Shown one piece after another: positions 34,301 to 43,940 of a stretch of 64,000 nt of DNA. Made by a program: the position numbers and the translations under genes. Under the pieces are notes generated by a model, which saw only the letters and a list, made by a program, of their open reading frames with translations, made no database searches and was not told where the DNA came from. The stretch comes from Siderastrea radians. Lineage: Eukaryota > Cnidaria > Anthozoa > Scleractinia > Rhizangiidae. The stretch spans positions 5,643,969 to 5,707,968 of the forward strand of contig OZ024897.1 in the NCBI GenBank assembly GCA_964017195.1, given 5' to 3'. The stretch's first letter is position 1. Each line of letters starts with the position of its first letter.

Positions 34301-34504
34301 CCTTTGTACTGATGTCATGGAATCTTCTAAATTAAGGTTACTTGGAATTTACTATGTTAATAATCATGTTGTTGTTGTTTTTGTTTCAGTGAATTGGTGA
34401 TGGGCTCTTTGGAGCAACAAATGGAAGACAGAAAAGAAAAGATTAAAGAACAGGCGCAAAATGCGAGAAGAAAAAGAATTCTATCGCCCGTACCACCGCG
34501 ATAA
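28357..34504 (+). CDS. LRRC74A: LRRC74-like leucine-rich-repeat protein with two EF hands (3' nine exons)
   Basis: Nine exons fit with GT..AG borders and continuous phase: 28,357-28,406; 30,172-30,253; 31,023-31,108; 31,459-31,574; 31,756-31,834; 32,057-32,152; 32,421-32,666; 32,778-32,863; 34,390-34,504 (TAA). The first six encode ribonuclease-inhibitor-type leucine-rich repeats, about 28 residues each (for example HLDLSWNHLRNKGACAVALS and LKTLNVAWNGFGNDGALAIG). A linker follows, then two canonical EF-hand loops, DKDKSMNITVKE and DRNKDGEINYSE, with acidic residues at positions 1 and 12, so calcium binding is likely. The C-terminus is a basic helix ending VPPR. This order and the NHLRNKG/NGFGNDG signature match LRRC74 family proteins. 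The first exon found starts in mid-repeat, so N-terminal exons are missing from what I could see. Introns contain three TIR elements. Confidence 0.85.
31228..31306. mobile_element. 79-bp near-perfect palindromic MITE in an LRRC74-like intron
   Basis: TAGCCTGCGAATACAGCCG continues to CGCTCCCGCT and folds on AGCGGGAGCG ... CGGCTGTATTCAAAGGCTA, with arms of about 37 bp around AGT. Flanks TATATAAAG and TGTATAAAG look like a 9-bp target duplication with one difference. The TAGCCTGCGA start is shared with the element at 42,087. Confidence 0.85.
32169..32256. mobile_element. 88-bp pogo-type MITE in an LRRC74-like intron
   Basis: CAGTGAGAATCCCGATTTCT and, inverted, AGAAATGGGGATTCTACTG form the ends, with TA on both sides (32,167-32,168 and 32,257-32,258). 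It begins 17 bp after the exon ending at 32,152, very near the splice donor. It is structurally like the 26,781 element but has different terminal sequence. Confidence 0.8.
32993..34245. mobile_element. 1.25-kb TIR element in the last LRRC74-like intron
   Basis: Left end GGTTGCCACAGAC and right end GTCTGTGGCAACC are exact 13-bp inverted repeats. Subterminal copies of CAGGGAAAA/TCAAGGAATTTT occur at both ends. The interior has short open frames on both strands but no recognisable transposase. The element makes up most of the 1.5-kb intron before the final exon. Confidence 0.65.
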
Positions 34505-36030
34505 AAATGTTAGCTCTCAAGCGGACAAGTGCTAAATCATTCTCATTATCATCAAAAGTTGCAGACGACTAAACAATTTTCCGGACTTATTGTTAAAACA
34601 GCTAGTTTTTTCATTGTGGATCAAAGAATTGGGTGATCTTTACTAGATCTCTAGCTAAGCTGTAGGCTTTCTAAAAGTCGTTCGCTTCTCTGCCCTCTTC
34701 GTGCTCTGAGCTCGACTTGTAGGCAAGTCTAGCTAAGCTGTTACGGGTCAAAACCTTACCTGTTAAATCAGTCGTGTATGGGATAATGTAGTCGCTTAAT
34801 GCAACTTGCAATTTCATTATCAGGCAATTTTTCTTTTTATTTATCGCCTTCAATAGTTAGCCATTGGTATGTTTCCGCCACAGCCGAATAGAACACTATC
34901 CAGTGGATAACATAGTTAGTTTTGTCAGCACTCATCCACTGCATAGCGATTTATCTGATGGATATCGTTATCCACCCTGGGAACCACTGACTCCTGGGTA
35001 AACATGGGTGGTTCTCGAATGTAAGCGCGTTCCACGCGTGTACAATGACGCTTTCGTGTAATATACGTTTGCCGCCGTATTTATGTTTTTTTTTTACAGT
35101 AAAAACGGTGAGCAAAATCGCTTTAGTTAAATGTGTCCACTTTATTGACGTTTGTAGATAGCATCTATACATCAATACAAGGATATAATTATTTAGATAC
35201 GAAGACAAATTTTCTAATTCTAGTTAACAGTAAATATAGCTGTAAATAAATATTTTTATAAAGTTTAGGTATTATAAAAGTATCAAGTAAAATATTATTG
35301 TTAATATTTTTTGGCTTTTGCGTGAGTTTGAGTGAGAGACCATTCTCGTCCCCATAGCCCTCTCGTTACTCTTAGCCGGCTTGGCACGAGAAAACTAAGG
35401 GCTTTTGGGACATAGGACTTTTGAATTAATTCGATTTTTTTTGATTGGCTGTTTGGAACAGAGAAGTGCCCAACGGAACCGCTCCACAAACACGAGGAGC
35501 CGGAGATAGCTAAATTTTTGTCCCAATGCTAATTGGATTTATTTTTTCAGCTACACTGATTGTTGACAGATTAACTGAAGATTAAAAGAGCCGCCTTGAC
35601 AAGATGTTGATTAGCATGTTCGTCACTGATGACAGTTGTCCTTGATGTAGTGGCAATATAAAAAAATGATATTAAAATTCTCTCCCATAACTGCTTTTGC
35701 CCGTGATTTATCTTGAAGCTTGCAGCCGGCGGCGTGACTGCAACAGAAGTTTGATAAATTTGATTTATAGGCGCTTCTGGTAGGCTCAATATATATTTCC
35801 CGTGCGTATGAAACCTGAAATATGCAATGGATTTTCCTGATACGGTTATAAAAGGCAATAAAATATGAACATATAGTACTCGGTACTGTACCTGTAAATA
35901 ATCGGACCACGGGGGCCGTCACGGGTCACAAGCAACCGCACCGGCACGTGACGTCTGTCACAAGCAAACAAATTCACGGCGCCAAATTCGATTTAATTCA
36001 CTTCGCGCTCTTCGCTCGGCAAGCACAACG
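34505..36030. other. intergenic with decayed repeats
   Basis: About 34,890-34,990 carries TATCCAGTGGATAAC and GATATCGTTATCCACC words like the MITE at 1,176. 35,340-35,515 contains GTCCCCATAGCCCTCTCG and TTGGCACGAG words that recur, rearranged, near 44,165-44,220. No exon was recognised. Confidence 0.4.
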
Positions 36031-36860
36031 ATGTTATATCAAGTTTACAGTGCACATCTACATAAGGGGAAGAACTGGTATGCCGTAAATGAAAGTACTT
36101 TCGGTCCCGCGTTTCGAAAGTATGGCGAAAACACGTTCTTTCGCCTTTTTCCAGATGAAATCCAAAAGGTCTCGTACCGTGACCTGACCTCCAGCAATGG
36201 CGATCCTCCTGATCCCGAATGGTTCGGTTTAAAATACCAAAATCGTGACGTTCTTGTAACATCAACACTTGGTCTTTGCGAAGGGTTGTTGAGGCAAAAG
36301 GAACTGGGGGATAAAAGCTATTTGGCTAGTGCTTCATTCAAGAGGATAGGCGAAGTTATCAATGGCTGTTGCGCCATCACTGGCTTCCCTCGAGATGGCG
36401 CGAATTTCCAAGATACAACCATCGGCGATTGCGCGAAAAAACCATTGTGGATTTGAAACAGCACGTCCACAACCAAGAGCCACCCCTGCAGCAGGCCCTA
36501 GGGGAAGACAAAGAGACTCGATCTTCTAGACGAAAAAAAGCAGAGGCTAAGCAAAAAAAGCGCGGGAAATATTCTTCGAACACTTGAAGGCGTCTGCGAC
36601 CGGCACAAAGCGTCAGTGGCTTCCGTCCTTGGCCATTTATGTGCTCACGATCCGGCTAAGGAACCGAGTGAAGCGCGCAATATCGTCTCTGAAATCGTGA
36701 CTGCAGTTACAGAAAAAAATGGATTGAAGAGAGGCCTTGAATCCCTTGTGCCAGTTTCGCGTACCTGACTGGGTACTGTTGTACTTCAAACTGGAGGCCA
36801 AAATTCCCGATGAAGGATGGCAGACCATGATCAATTTGACCAAGTTAGGACGAACAGGGG
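36031..36860 (+). pseudogene. frameshifted hypothetical gene (MLYQVYSAHLH... VPDWVLLYFKLEAKIP...)
   Basis: A 141-codon frame starts at a good ATG at 36,031 (MLYQVYSAHLHKGKNW). Coding character continues to about 36,860 only if the frame is changed at least three times: near 36,440 (an A run), near 36,570, and near 36,760. The last section reads VPDWVLLYFKLEAKIPDEGW and TMINLTKLGRTG and ends at a plausible donor (GGGGTAGGTTTC). A Lys/Arg-rich segment lies at 36,520-36,570. I do not recognise a catalytic domain. It may be part of a cnidarian-specific multicopy gene or of a DNA transposon. The Ulp1-like fragment at 38,623 could belong to the same element. Confidence 0.5.
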
Positions 36861-37429
36861 TAGGTTTCAGATAAATGCATGTGTATACAGAATAGAATGG
36901 TACATCAAGTTTGGTCGCTCTTCCCTCGCCGATGGGGGCGGGGGTGGAGTGCTGAGGATTCTATTATGGCCAAAATAACATTCTGTGAAGAGATGATAAG
37001 TGTGGGTTCAATTTCAATGTATTTTATTACACTCTTAATTTGCACAATTGGCAGGCCCGTACATTGAATATGGTGTACTTGATTCAAATTGGATTTTGGT
37101 TCAATTTTATTTCCCTTTGTGTTTTCTATAAATTATCATGACAATTAATACACGGTACTATAAATTGTCATCCAAAAAGTTATAGATTTCAACCACGACA
37201 TAATTTAATGTAAGCTTCAGGTCATGTTTTTATAAAAAAATTAAAAAAAAAAAGAAATTAACTTTCATCGGCATGTCGCAATTGCAAGCGTGCATAGGAC
37301 AGGAAACTAGGAAAAACTATGAGTCACCAGCAATGGGAGTCAAAACAAACCCTGACTATATAGAGGTAGGAGGTAGCAAGGCGTGACAGGCCGCACAATC
37401 TCTACCGGTGTGAAACATTTGAGAACCTT

Positions 37430-38552
37430 TTATATTTTTGCTCTAACGAGCATATCTTTTAAAGATTTTCCTTTCTTAAAAGATATGATAGGTGGATCTT
37501 TGAAGATTTGTTTGAGTAGTGGTTGTTCCTCTATGATGTGCCATTTTTTCATTAAAACTTGTTTGATGTTTGGCACTGCTGGTTCATATTGTGTGACAAA
37601 AGGCAAAATATCTTTCGTATCTTTTTTGTTCTGTTTAAGCGCTGACTTCCTTTCTGTGAAGTTTATTTCTGATAGGTGTCTTTCTATCAGATTTCGTGGG
37701 TAGCCCCTTGCGACCAAGCGTGCTCTGAAATTTACCATATTCTCTTCAAAAGTGGTTTCTGAAGAATTTGTTCTTAGGAGTCTAAGAGCTTCACCCTTTA
37801 TGAATCCTTTTTTCACACTTAGCGGGTGACAAGAGGTGTCGTGGGTGTACTGAAAGGTTTCTGTAGGTTTCAAATGTGTTTTTATGTCAAGGATTGATTG
37901 TCCCCTGAATCTTTCGCCTTTGTATATGACTGTATCCAGAAATGTAGTTTCTGTGTTTGAGATTTCAGCTGTGAATTTAATTGTAGGATGATGTGAATTA
38001 GCTTGTTCGATGAATCTTTCAATGTCTGTTTTGCTGGCGTCCCACAGTGAAAATATATCGTCAATGTAACGTTTCTAGACTGTAGGTTTTTTGACAGTTT
38101 TGCTTAGGATTTGTGTCTCAATTTTAGCCATGAATATGTCGTCCCCATCGCAGTGCCGTGTACTTGAAGGTAGTTCTTTCCATTAAATTGGAAGGAATTT
38201 TCTTTAAGTATGAGACTAAGCATTTCTCTGAGGTAGTGTGTGGGTATGGGAGGGCTATTATTGTGAAAGGTGTCGTATGCTTCGCATACTGTTTTGATAC
38301 CCTCTTCTTGTGGTATATTTGTATACATGCTCGTTACGTCCATCGAAACAAGGAATGCTTGTTTATTTACGCTGGTTCTCTCAATGAAATATGTGAAATC
38401 GGTGGTGTCTTTAAGATACGACTCCTGTGATTTCGATATAGGTTGGAGCAGTGTATCAACAAAAGATGATATTTTTTCTGTGGGCCCATCACAACCGGAA
38501 ATTATTGGTCTTCCTGTGATTGTGGGCTTGTGAATTTTTGTAAGAGTCTAGA
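37430..38552 (-). pseudogene. Penelope-like element reverse transcriptase remnant
   Basis: Read on minus, coding similarity runs from TKIHKPTITGRPIISG (about 38,540-38,480) through VSMDVTSMYTNIPQEEG and VHGTAMGT to RYIDDIFSLWD (near 38,055), the YIDD catalytic motif. It continues to THLKPTETFQYTH and RGYPRNLIERHL and stops after LVRAKI at 37,430. This is the reverse transcriptase pattern of Penelope-like elements. It is dead: a deletion with a frameshift removes the residues after the AMGT motif, an in-frame TAG lies just before RYIDD, the N-terminal part is missing, and no GIY-YIG endonuclease follows. It separates the hypothetical pseudogene at 36,031 from the Ulp1-like fragment at 38,623, so it may have inserted into a single older element. 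Confidence 0.8.
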
Positions 38553-38622
38553 ATTCTGGCATTCTAGGTGGATTTGGTGTTTGGGATAGCCATTTCTTTA
38601 TCATGTATGGTTCGACGATGGA

Positions 38623-38958
38623 ATGACCGTAAATCCACCAAGCAACCTTTGCCGGTTAATGGGACGACTGGTGGAACAGCTTGGAAGCTTATTTCCAAAT
38701 GTAAATTCCTTCGACAGCAAGGTGTCCCGCGAGTTGTCTGCCTCGCGCATCAGAAGGATAGGTATGCCACAGCAGCAGGGCGGTGGCAGCTGTGGAATGG
38801 GAGTTATCCTAGTGGCCCGGGATATCATACTAGGAGATATGGTTCCACCACAACAGATTCCTTGGACCTTTCAAGAGTCAAACTACCAGAGGAAACAACT
38901 AATGTTGTTTGTGATTACATCAGTGAAGGAAACATACCTGCTCCCAGCTTACTTATAA
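38623..38958 (+). pseudogene. Ulp1/C48-peptidase-like fragment
   Basis: An ATG-initiated 111-codon frame contains GMPQQQGGGSCGMGVILVAR. The QQ.GGSCG segment resembles the Gln...Asp/Ser-Cys-Gly catalytic-cysteine region of Ulp1-type (SUMO-protease-like) peptidases found in several DNA transposon families. The upstream His and Asp of the triad are not visible, so it is at best a C-terminal piece. An overlapping frame of similar length has no family resemblance. The assignment is a tentative motif reading. Confidence 0.3.
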
Positions 38959-39054
38959 GGCTGAAACAATTTTTGTCGTTTTCGTGGCCACCACTCTCGA
39001 GTACTCGGTTAAATTATTTACCTCCCCACAGCTCTCGCTTGTGATATGGTTATT

Positions 39055-39645
39055 TTTCATTTAAATGTTTGGTCGTTTTTGCAGGTGACGCGCCCGTGAA
39101 GCGACTGGGAGCTAGGTGACTCGCCCGCTCTCTGTTTCCCTTTTTCAAGAAAAATAACACTACACCATAATCTCTGTTTTTCTCTTTCATATTAATAAAT
39201 GTTTGGTCGTTTTTGTAGATGACGCGCCCGTGAAGCGACTGGGACTTAGGTGACTCGCCCGCTCTGTGTTTCCCGCTTTCAAGGAAAATAACACTGCACC
39301 TTAATCTCTATTTTTCTCTTTCATATTAATAAATGTTTGGTTGTTTTTGCAGGTGACTCGCCCGTGAAGCGACTGGGAGCTAGGTGACTGGCCCGCTCTG
39401 TGTTTCTTTTTCGAAGCAAATAATGCTACAGCATAATCTTTTTCGTTTCAATAATATTTTTTGGTCGTTTTTGCAGGTGACACGCCCGTGAAGCGACTGG
39501 GAGCTAGGTGACTCGCCCGCTCTCTGTTTCCTTTTCAAGGCAAACAATGTTACACCACAATCTTTTTTCGTTATATGTCGTTTTTGTAGGTGACACGCCC
39601 GTGAAGCGACTGAGAGCTAGGCGACTCGCCCGCTCTATGTTCAGT
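39055..39645 (+). repeat. five-copy tandem repeat, about 120-135 bp per unit
   Basis: Each unit has TTTGGTCGTTTTTGCAG, then a conserved 55-bp core (GTGACGCGCCCGTGAAGCGA ... GACTCGCCCGCTCT), then a TTTC-rich AT spacer. Starts are near 39,060, 39,197, 39,330, 39,455 and 39,575. The GC-rich core is far better conserved than the spacer, and each core is preceded by a splice-acceptor-like TTTTTGCAG. The core holds its own inner repeat (GTGACGCGCCCG / GTGACTCGCCCG). The last unit ends within the kinase pseudogene exon. Confidence 0.9.
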
Positions 39646-40094
39646 GGCACTCAAAGGTACATGCCTTAGAGAGCTTCTTCAAGCCCTTCGTACTTTCCAC
39701 CTTTGAGGCTACCAATTTAAAAACCATTCCAACGGAAACGATGTCGCTGTGGGAACTTTGAGGTTGACCCACAAGTAATTCAGGGGCAAGACGCTTATAA
39801 TTTTCCCTGTAATACTCTTGCTCAACTTCGGTCAATTTATATATTTTCGGAGCGGAGATTTTTCGACTTTTCCCGAAGTCGATCAAGACAGCACTGTAAC
39901 GGTCAGCTTTTTCCACCAATATATTATTCGCCTTTATGTCATTGTGCATTGGACCTCAACAACTGCACAAACAGTATCGGAACGTATATCAATCCAATCA
40001 TTCCGTGCATTAGTGGGGGGCTCTTTAACAGCATCATGCAAAGTCAGTGCACGTCCTTTTTTCCCGTGAAATTGCATTACTAAAAATGTTGGCT
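39641..40094 (-). pseudogene. protein-kinase-domain exon, frameshifted
   Basis: An acceptor (TTCTGTAG) precedes 40,094. The exon opens with PTFLVMQFHGKKGRALTLHD and VKEPPTNARNDWIDI, then after a frame break near 39,947 continues MHNDIKANNILV, the catalytic loop with HND in place of HRD, and LIDFGKSRKIS, the metal-binding DFG. LAPELLVGQPQSSHSDIVS.G (the APE region and F-helix) follows. A small deletion just before the catalytic loop removes several residues and shifts the frame. It ends CTFECH then a stop. The family appears to be a cnidarian-expanded kinase group (recollection). No ATP-binding lobe exon was found nearby. Confidence 0.7.
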
Positions 40095-42086
40095 CTACAG
40101 AAGATGCGTTTTACTTAGCTTAATTAGCAGCCACGGTGAACTGAGAAGTTATTCTATTCACCGGGTAGCGAGGTAAAATTAACTCTAAAATTATACTAAT
40201 AATCCGTAAAAGAACAGAATATTCATTAATTGCTAAGTTCCACGTAACACATGAAGACTAGTTTCGAATGCGGAATTTCTTGTTTCTAACGAGAACATAC
40301 TCTTTAAATACAGTTATTAGCGGATACCCTGGAAAATTCCAAAATACATTTAAAGCAAAGAGAACAGAAACGTGCCTTTGCTCAAGTTCCTGGCCCGCGT
40401 TAACGGCTTGAACTGCGTTGTTTGTCAAGTTTTATATTATATTTTTAAAACGATCATATTTTACCGTTCACGCGACTTTTATTTTTGTGGTTTGGATCAA
40501 TGTTTGTATTTTCCGGTGTTGACCAGTAAGAAATAAAGATAACGTATGTCGTGTGTGTTGTCAAATAGTATTGGATTGTTGTAAATTTCACCGCCTTGAA
40601 TTGTGAAGGATACAACACTAGCGTAAAATTAAAAATATATAATACTTATAATAGACGCTCGTCGGGAAATTCGTGTCAGGCAATTAGTACGGCGAAATTA
40701 GATACAGGCCTAAAAGTAATTAAGCGCAATTGTGAGTGACATTTGCATACATATCGTGCTGGTTTTTTGACGCCCTCAGCTTTTCTCTGGACATGAGCAC
40801 CACAGGAGATTTGGTCGATATTTTCCAATTTCTTTGATGCGCCGCGCAAAAATTTTCATGGTTCCGGCTCCTCATGTTTCCGCTCTGCAAACTGAACTTG
40901 AGCTGGCTGGCAAATTTAAGAATGAGATAGAGCGCTTGCTGGGACGGTTTTCCTTGGAGAAAATTTGCTGGGATTTTATAAAATATCGATTTCACCTGGG
41001 GAAAATGAGCCAAAATCTTTCTGCTGGCTAAAACAGAAGAAAACGACGCGCGGATAAACGAGAATTTAATAACTGACTAACTTGTATTTGTAAGCAATAA
41101 AAAGTAATTGTTAACTTTATTTCTATTGTTTCCGTCGGTTATTCTGCTGTCACTGAAGAGGCAAAACAGGTCTGTTTCTTTTCTGTATGTAACACGAGCA
41201 TGTGAACGATTTAGAGTCAGTTGAACAGCGCGCTCTGCCCAAAGCTAATGTGTGGCTATCTAGCCAGCGTTTTATGGAATAACTACGCATAGGATAAAAG
41301 CTTGACCGACATAGTTCTTGGTGAGTATCGAGTGGTCCCTTTTCTATGTCGATTAAACAGCCTTAAGCAGTTTGAGGGGCGTTTGATGAATAATATCGTG
41401 TTCAACTCTTCAGCTGCCCGGGACGATGGGATGTAAAAAACTGAAAAAACACGCAAGTTATTCAAGGTCATTCAGGTGGTGTATTACCGAATATTTTAAA
41501 GCAGCTGCCTCGAAATGTAAGTACAGTGTAATTAGTCTTTTGTGTAGCTCTCACCTGCATGAAAATATACCATTCGACGAGGTTTTCGTTAGCTGGAGGA
41601 TAGCATTCATGACATGAACATGTATTTTCATTGTTCGCTAAATCCCCGGGCTAAATCCGAATGAAGCAAAATCGAAAGATGAAAAGAGACCATTCATTCG
41701 ACCTCGAAAAGATATTAGCAGTTTATTTTCATCCATTACAAAAGTAGATTAACGAATAAAAGCCCGCACTTTATTTTTCAACTGTAACGGTAAACGAACC
41801 GCACAGTTTAAATTTAGGCGCGCCACGCGCGCGTGCTAGATAACCTCTGGATCACTTCTGGATCTGTTTTGGTGCACGTAACTTTTATTTCAGTTAGTTT
41901 CTGACAAAGTAATTAAACTGAATTGAAATGACGATATGTTGAAGTCCCTGATTTGTGCGTGAAGCATTTTTCAGATTGTGTGACCGCCCTGAACACATGA
42001 TGACGGCCGCGCGCAAAGCAGAAACAAATATTCCTTTCATTCATTTGACCGAAAAGGTAACAAATGTCAGCCCTTTCGAAAAGACT
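40095..42086. other. no gene recognised
   Basis: There are several short open frames with no family resemblance and no clear splice sites. The sequence is AT-rich, single-copy-looking intergenic or intronic DNA. Confidence 0.5.
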
Positions 42087-42235
42087 TAGCCTGCGAGCAG
42101 GCTCACCTTGGGGCACGCGCGATATCTTGGGGCACTCGCGAGTCGCGAGCGAGCGATACGGTGGGGGAAGAGACTAGTGGAGAGGCGCTAATAACCCTCT
42201 CGCGCGTGCCCCAAGATGAGCCTGCTCGCAGGCTA
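42087..42235. mobile_element. 149-bp MITE with exact 9-bp target duplication
   Basis: Termini TAGCCTGCGAGCAGGCTCA and its complement TGAGCCTGCTCGCAGGCTA continue inward as TTGGGGCACGCGCGA / TCGCGCGTGCCCCAA. The exact 9-bp sequence GAAAAGACT flanks both sides (42,078-42,086 and 42,236-42,244). A 9-bp duplication is typical of Mutator-like elements. The outer 6 bp inside each terminus (AGCCTGCGAGCAGGCT) is itself palindromic. Confidence 0.9.
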
Positions 42236-42280
42236 GAAAAGACTACATGCCGAGATAGGTTTCAATTTTTTTCAGGGAGG

Positions 42281-42990
42281 TCGAATTGCCTAATTAATTT
42301 ATACTTGTCGTCATGATTGCAGAATACCGCTCATGTGAGCCACGCTTGCATTGGTTTTTGTGATTCATACTCCGATGAGAGACACAATAATTGCAGTTTG
42401 TCCAATTTATTTCATTTAAAAGCATTTTCAGCCAAATGATTAGTTCATTTCCGTTTTCTGAAGATCCTCATTTTATAATCGAATTGCCTAATTATTATGG
42501 CTTGTCGACATGGTTGAAGACCACCGCTCATGTGAGCAGTGCTTGCATTGGTGTTTGTGATCATACTCCGATGAGAAACAAAATAATTATGGCCCGCGTT
42601 AGCTTTAAGAGTTTTCTAGAACCTCAACAACAAAGATGAGTAGAACTTTCCGACTCGTTCGATGCGATAATTATTTTGTGCTTGTCGCCATGGTTGCAGA
42701 CCACCGCTCATGTGAGCAGTGCTTGCATTGGTGTTTGTGACTCATACTCCGATGAGAAAAAAAATAATTATGGCCCGCGTTAGCTTTAAGAGTTTTCTAG
42801 AACCTCAACAACAAAGATGAGAGAACTTTCCGACTCGTTTCGATGCGATAATAATTTTGTACTTGTCGCCATGGTTGCAGAATACCGCTCATTTGAGCAG
42901 CTGTGCTTGCATTGGTTTTGGTGACCCATACTCCGATGAGAAACAAAATAATTTCAAGACTTTTCTAAAACATCAACAACAATTATGAGT
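42281..42990 (+). repeat. four tandem units of about 180-195 bp
   Basis: Each unit contains CTTGTCGCCATGGTTGCAGA, CCGCTCATGTGAGCAG, GCTTGCATTGGTGTTTGTGA and CATACTCCGATGAGAAACAA. Units start near 42,281, 42,479, 42,660 and 42,842; the middle two are most alike. CTCATGTGAG is a palindrome inside each unit. It is a short satellite-like array with no coding signal. Confidence 0.9.
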
Positions 42991-43737
42991 TTCATTTTTG
43001 GATTCGGTTCGCCATAATAAAAGTATTATGCATTCAAAAGTGAAGTAAAACAAAGTATTCAATTATTGTGTCCTTGTCGCCATCGCCTCTGTTCATTCTA
43101 TAGATTCTGCCTTGCTGGCATTTGAAACATCTAATAGTGCCGTCCGTCCAATGACTATGCCTCGCTGACATTTTTAAGCATATAACTGTGTCGTTCAACA
43201 AAAAGACTGAGCTTCGCCAACATGTACTAGAAACATCTAAACTTGCTATCCATGCAATAGATTCTGGAAGAAAAAAACTTACTCTGTGATGTTAGCATTA
43301 AGCTTCGAATCATCTTCGTGTGCCGTTCACCGAATAGACTGTTCGTTACTGGCAGTGAAATCATCTTCACATCCCGTCCATTAAATATAATTAATGGTTA
43401 AATTAAGTCTTTTATATTGATCATATAAATGGCATTTACATCTGAAAAGATGATGATAATTTTGTTCAGAATTCAACCTGCTTAGCGGACATTTTGTTCT
43501 ATAAAAAAATCGATAAAAGGGTATGTGCTGAAATGGTCCAAGCTTTATTCGCGTTCACTGATTTATCGATGAGTTCATCAGTTTTAATCTTGAGGTAAGT
43601 GACAAGTCCATTGTTATAAAGTAAACAAATTAGTTTGTCTTAGACAAAAACAAGTAGAAAACACTATTTTAATAAAGAAATTTTCCGGAATTGTCTGTTT
43701 AAGGACACAAACCATTTTTTTTTTCGGGGTAAAACTA

Positions 43738-43940
43738 CTGGCTGGCAAAAGAGGACAGAAAAGTAACATACCATGCATAAAAAGGTGAATAAATGTTCCT
43801 GGCTGGGAAACCAGGACAAAAACAAACATTGCTGGCAAAAAGGGGTAAACAAATGTTCCTGGCTGGGAAAAAGTCATAACATTATGGATGCTGGCTGGCG
43901 AAAACGGCTATTAAAATAATTGCTAGCTGGCACTGAAGAG
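43738..43940 (-). repeat. short minisatellite with GCTGGCAAA/CTGGCTGGGAAA words
   Basis: Four to five imperfect units of about 45-60 bp contain ATGTTCCTGGCTGGGAAA or a variant. The open frame on minus with repeating PSQEHLFT-type words is a by-product. Confidence 0.7.

Noticed and set aside
39055..39645. CRISPR array
   Set aside because: The conserved core is about 55 bp with long similar spacers that are themselves repeats, in a eukaryotic genome; it is a tandem repeat.
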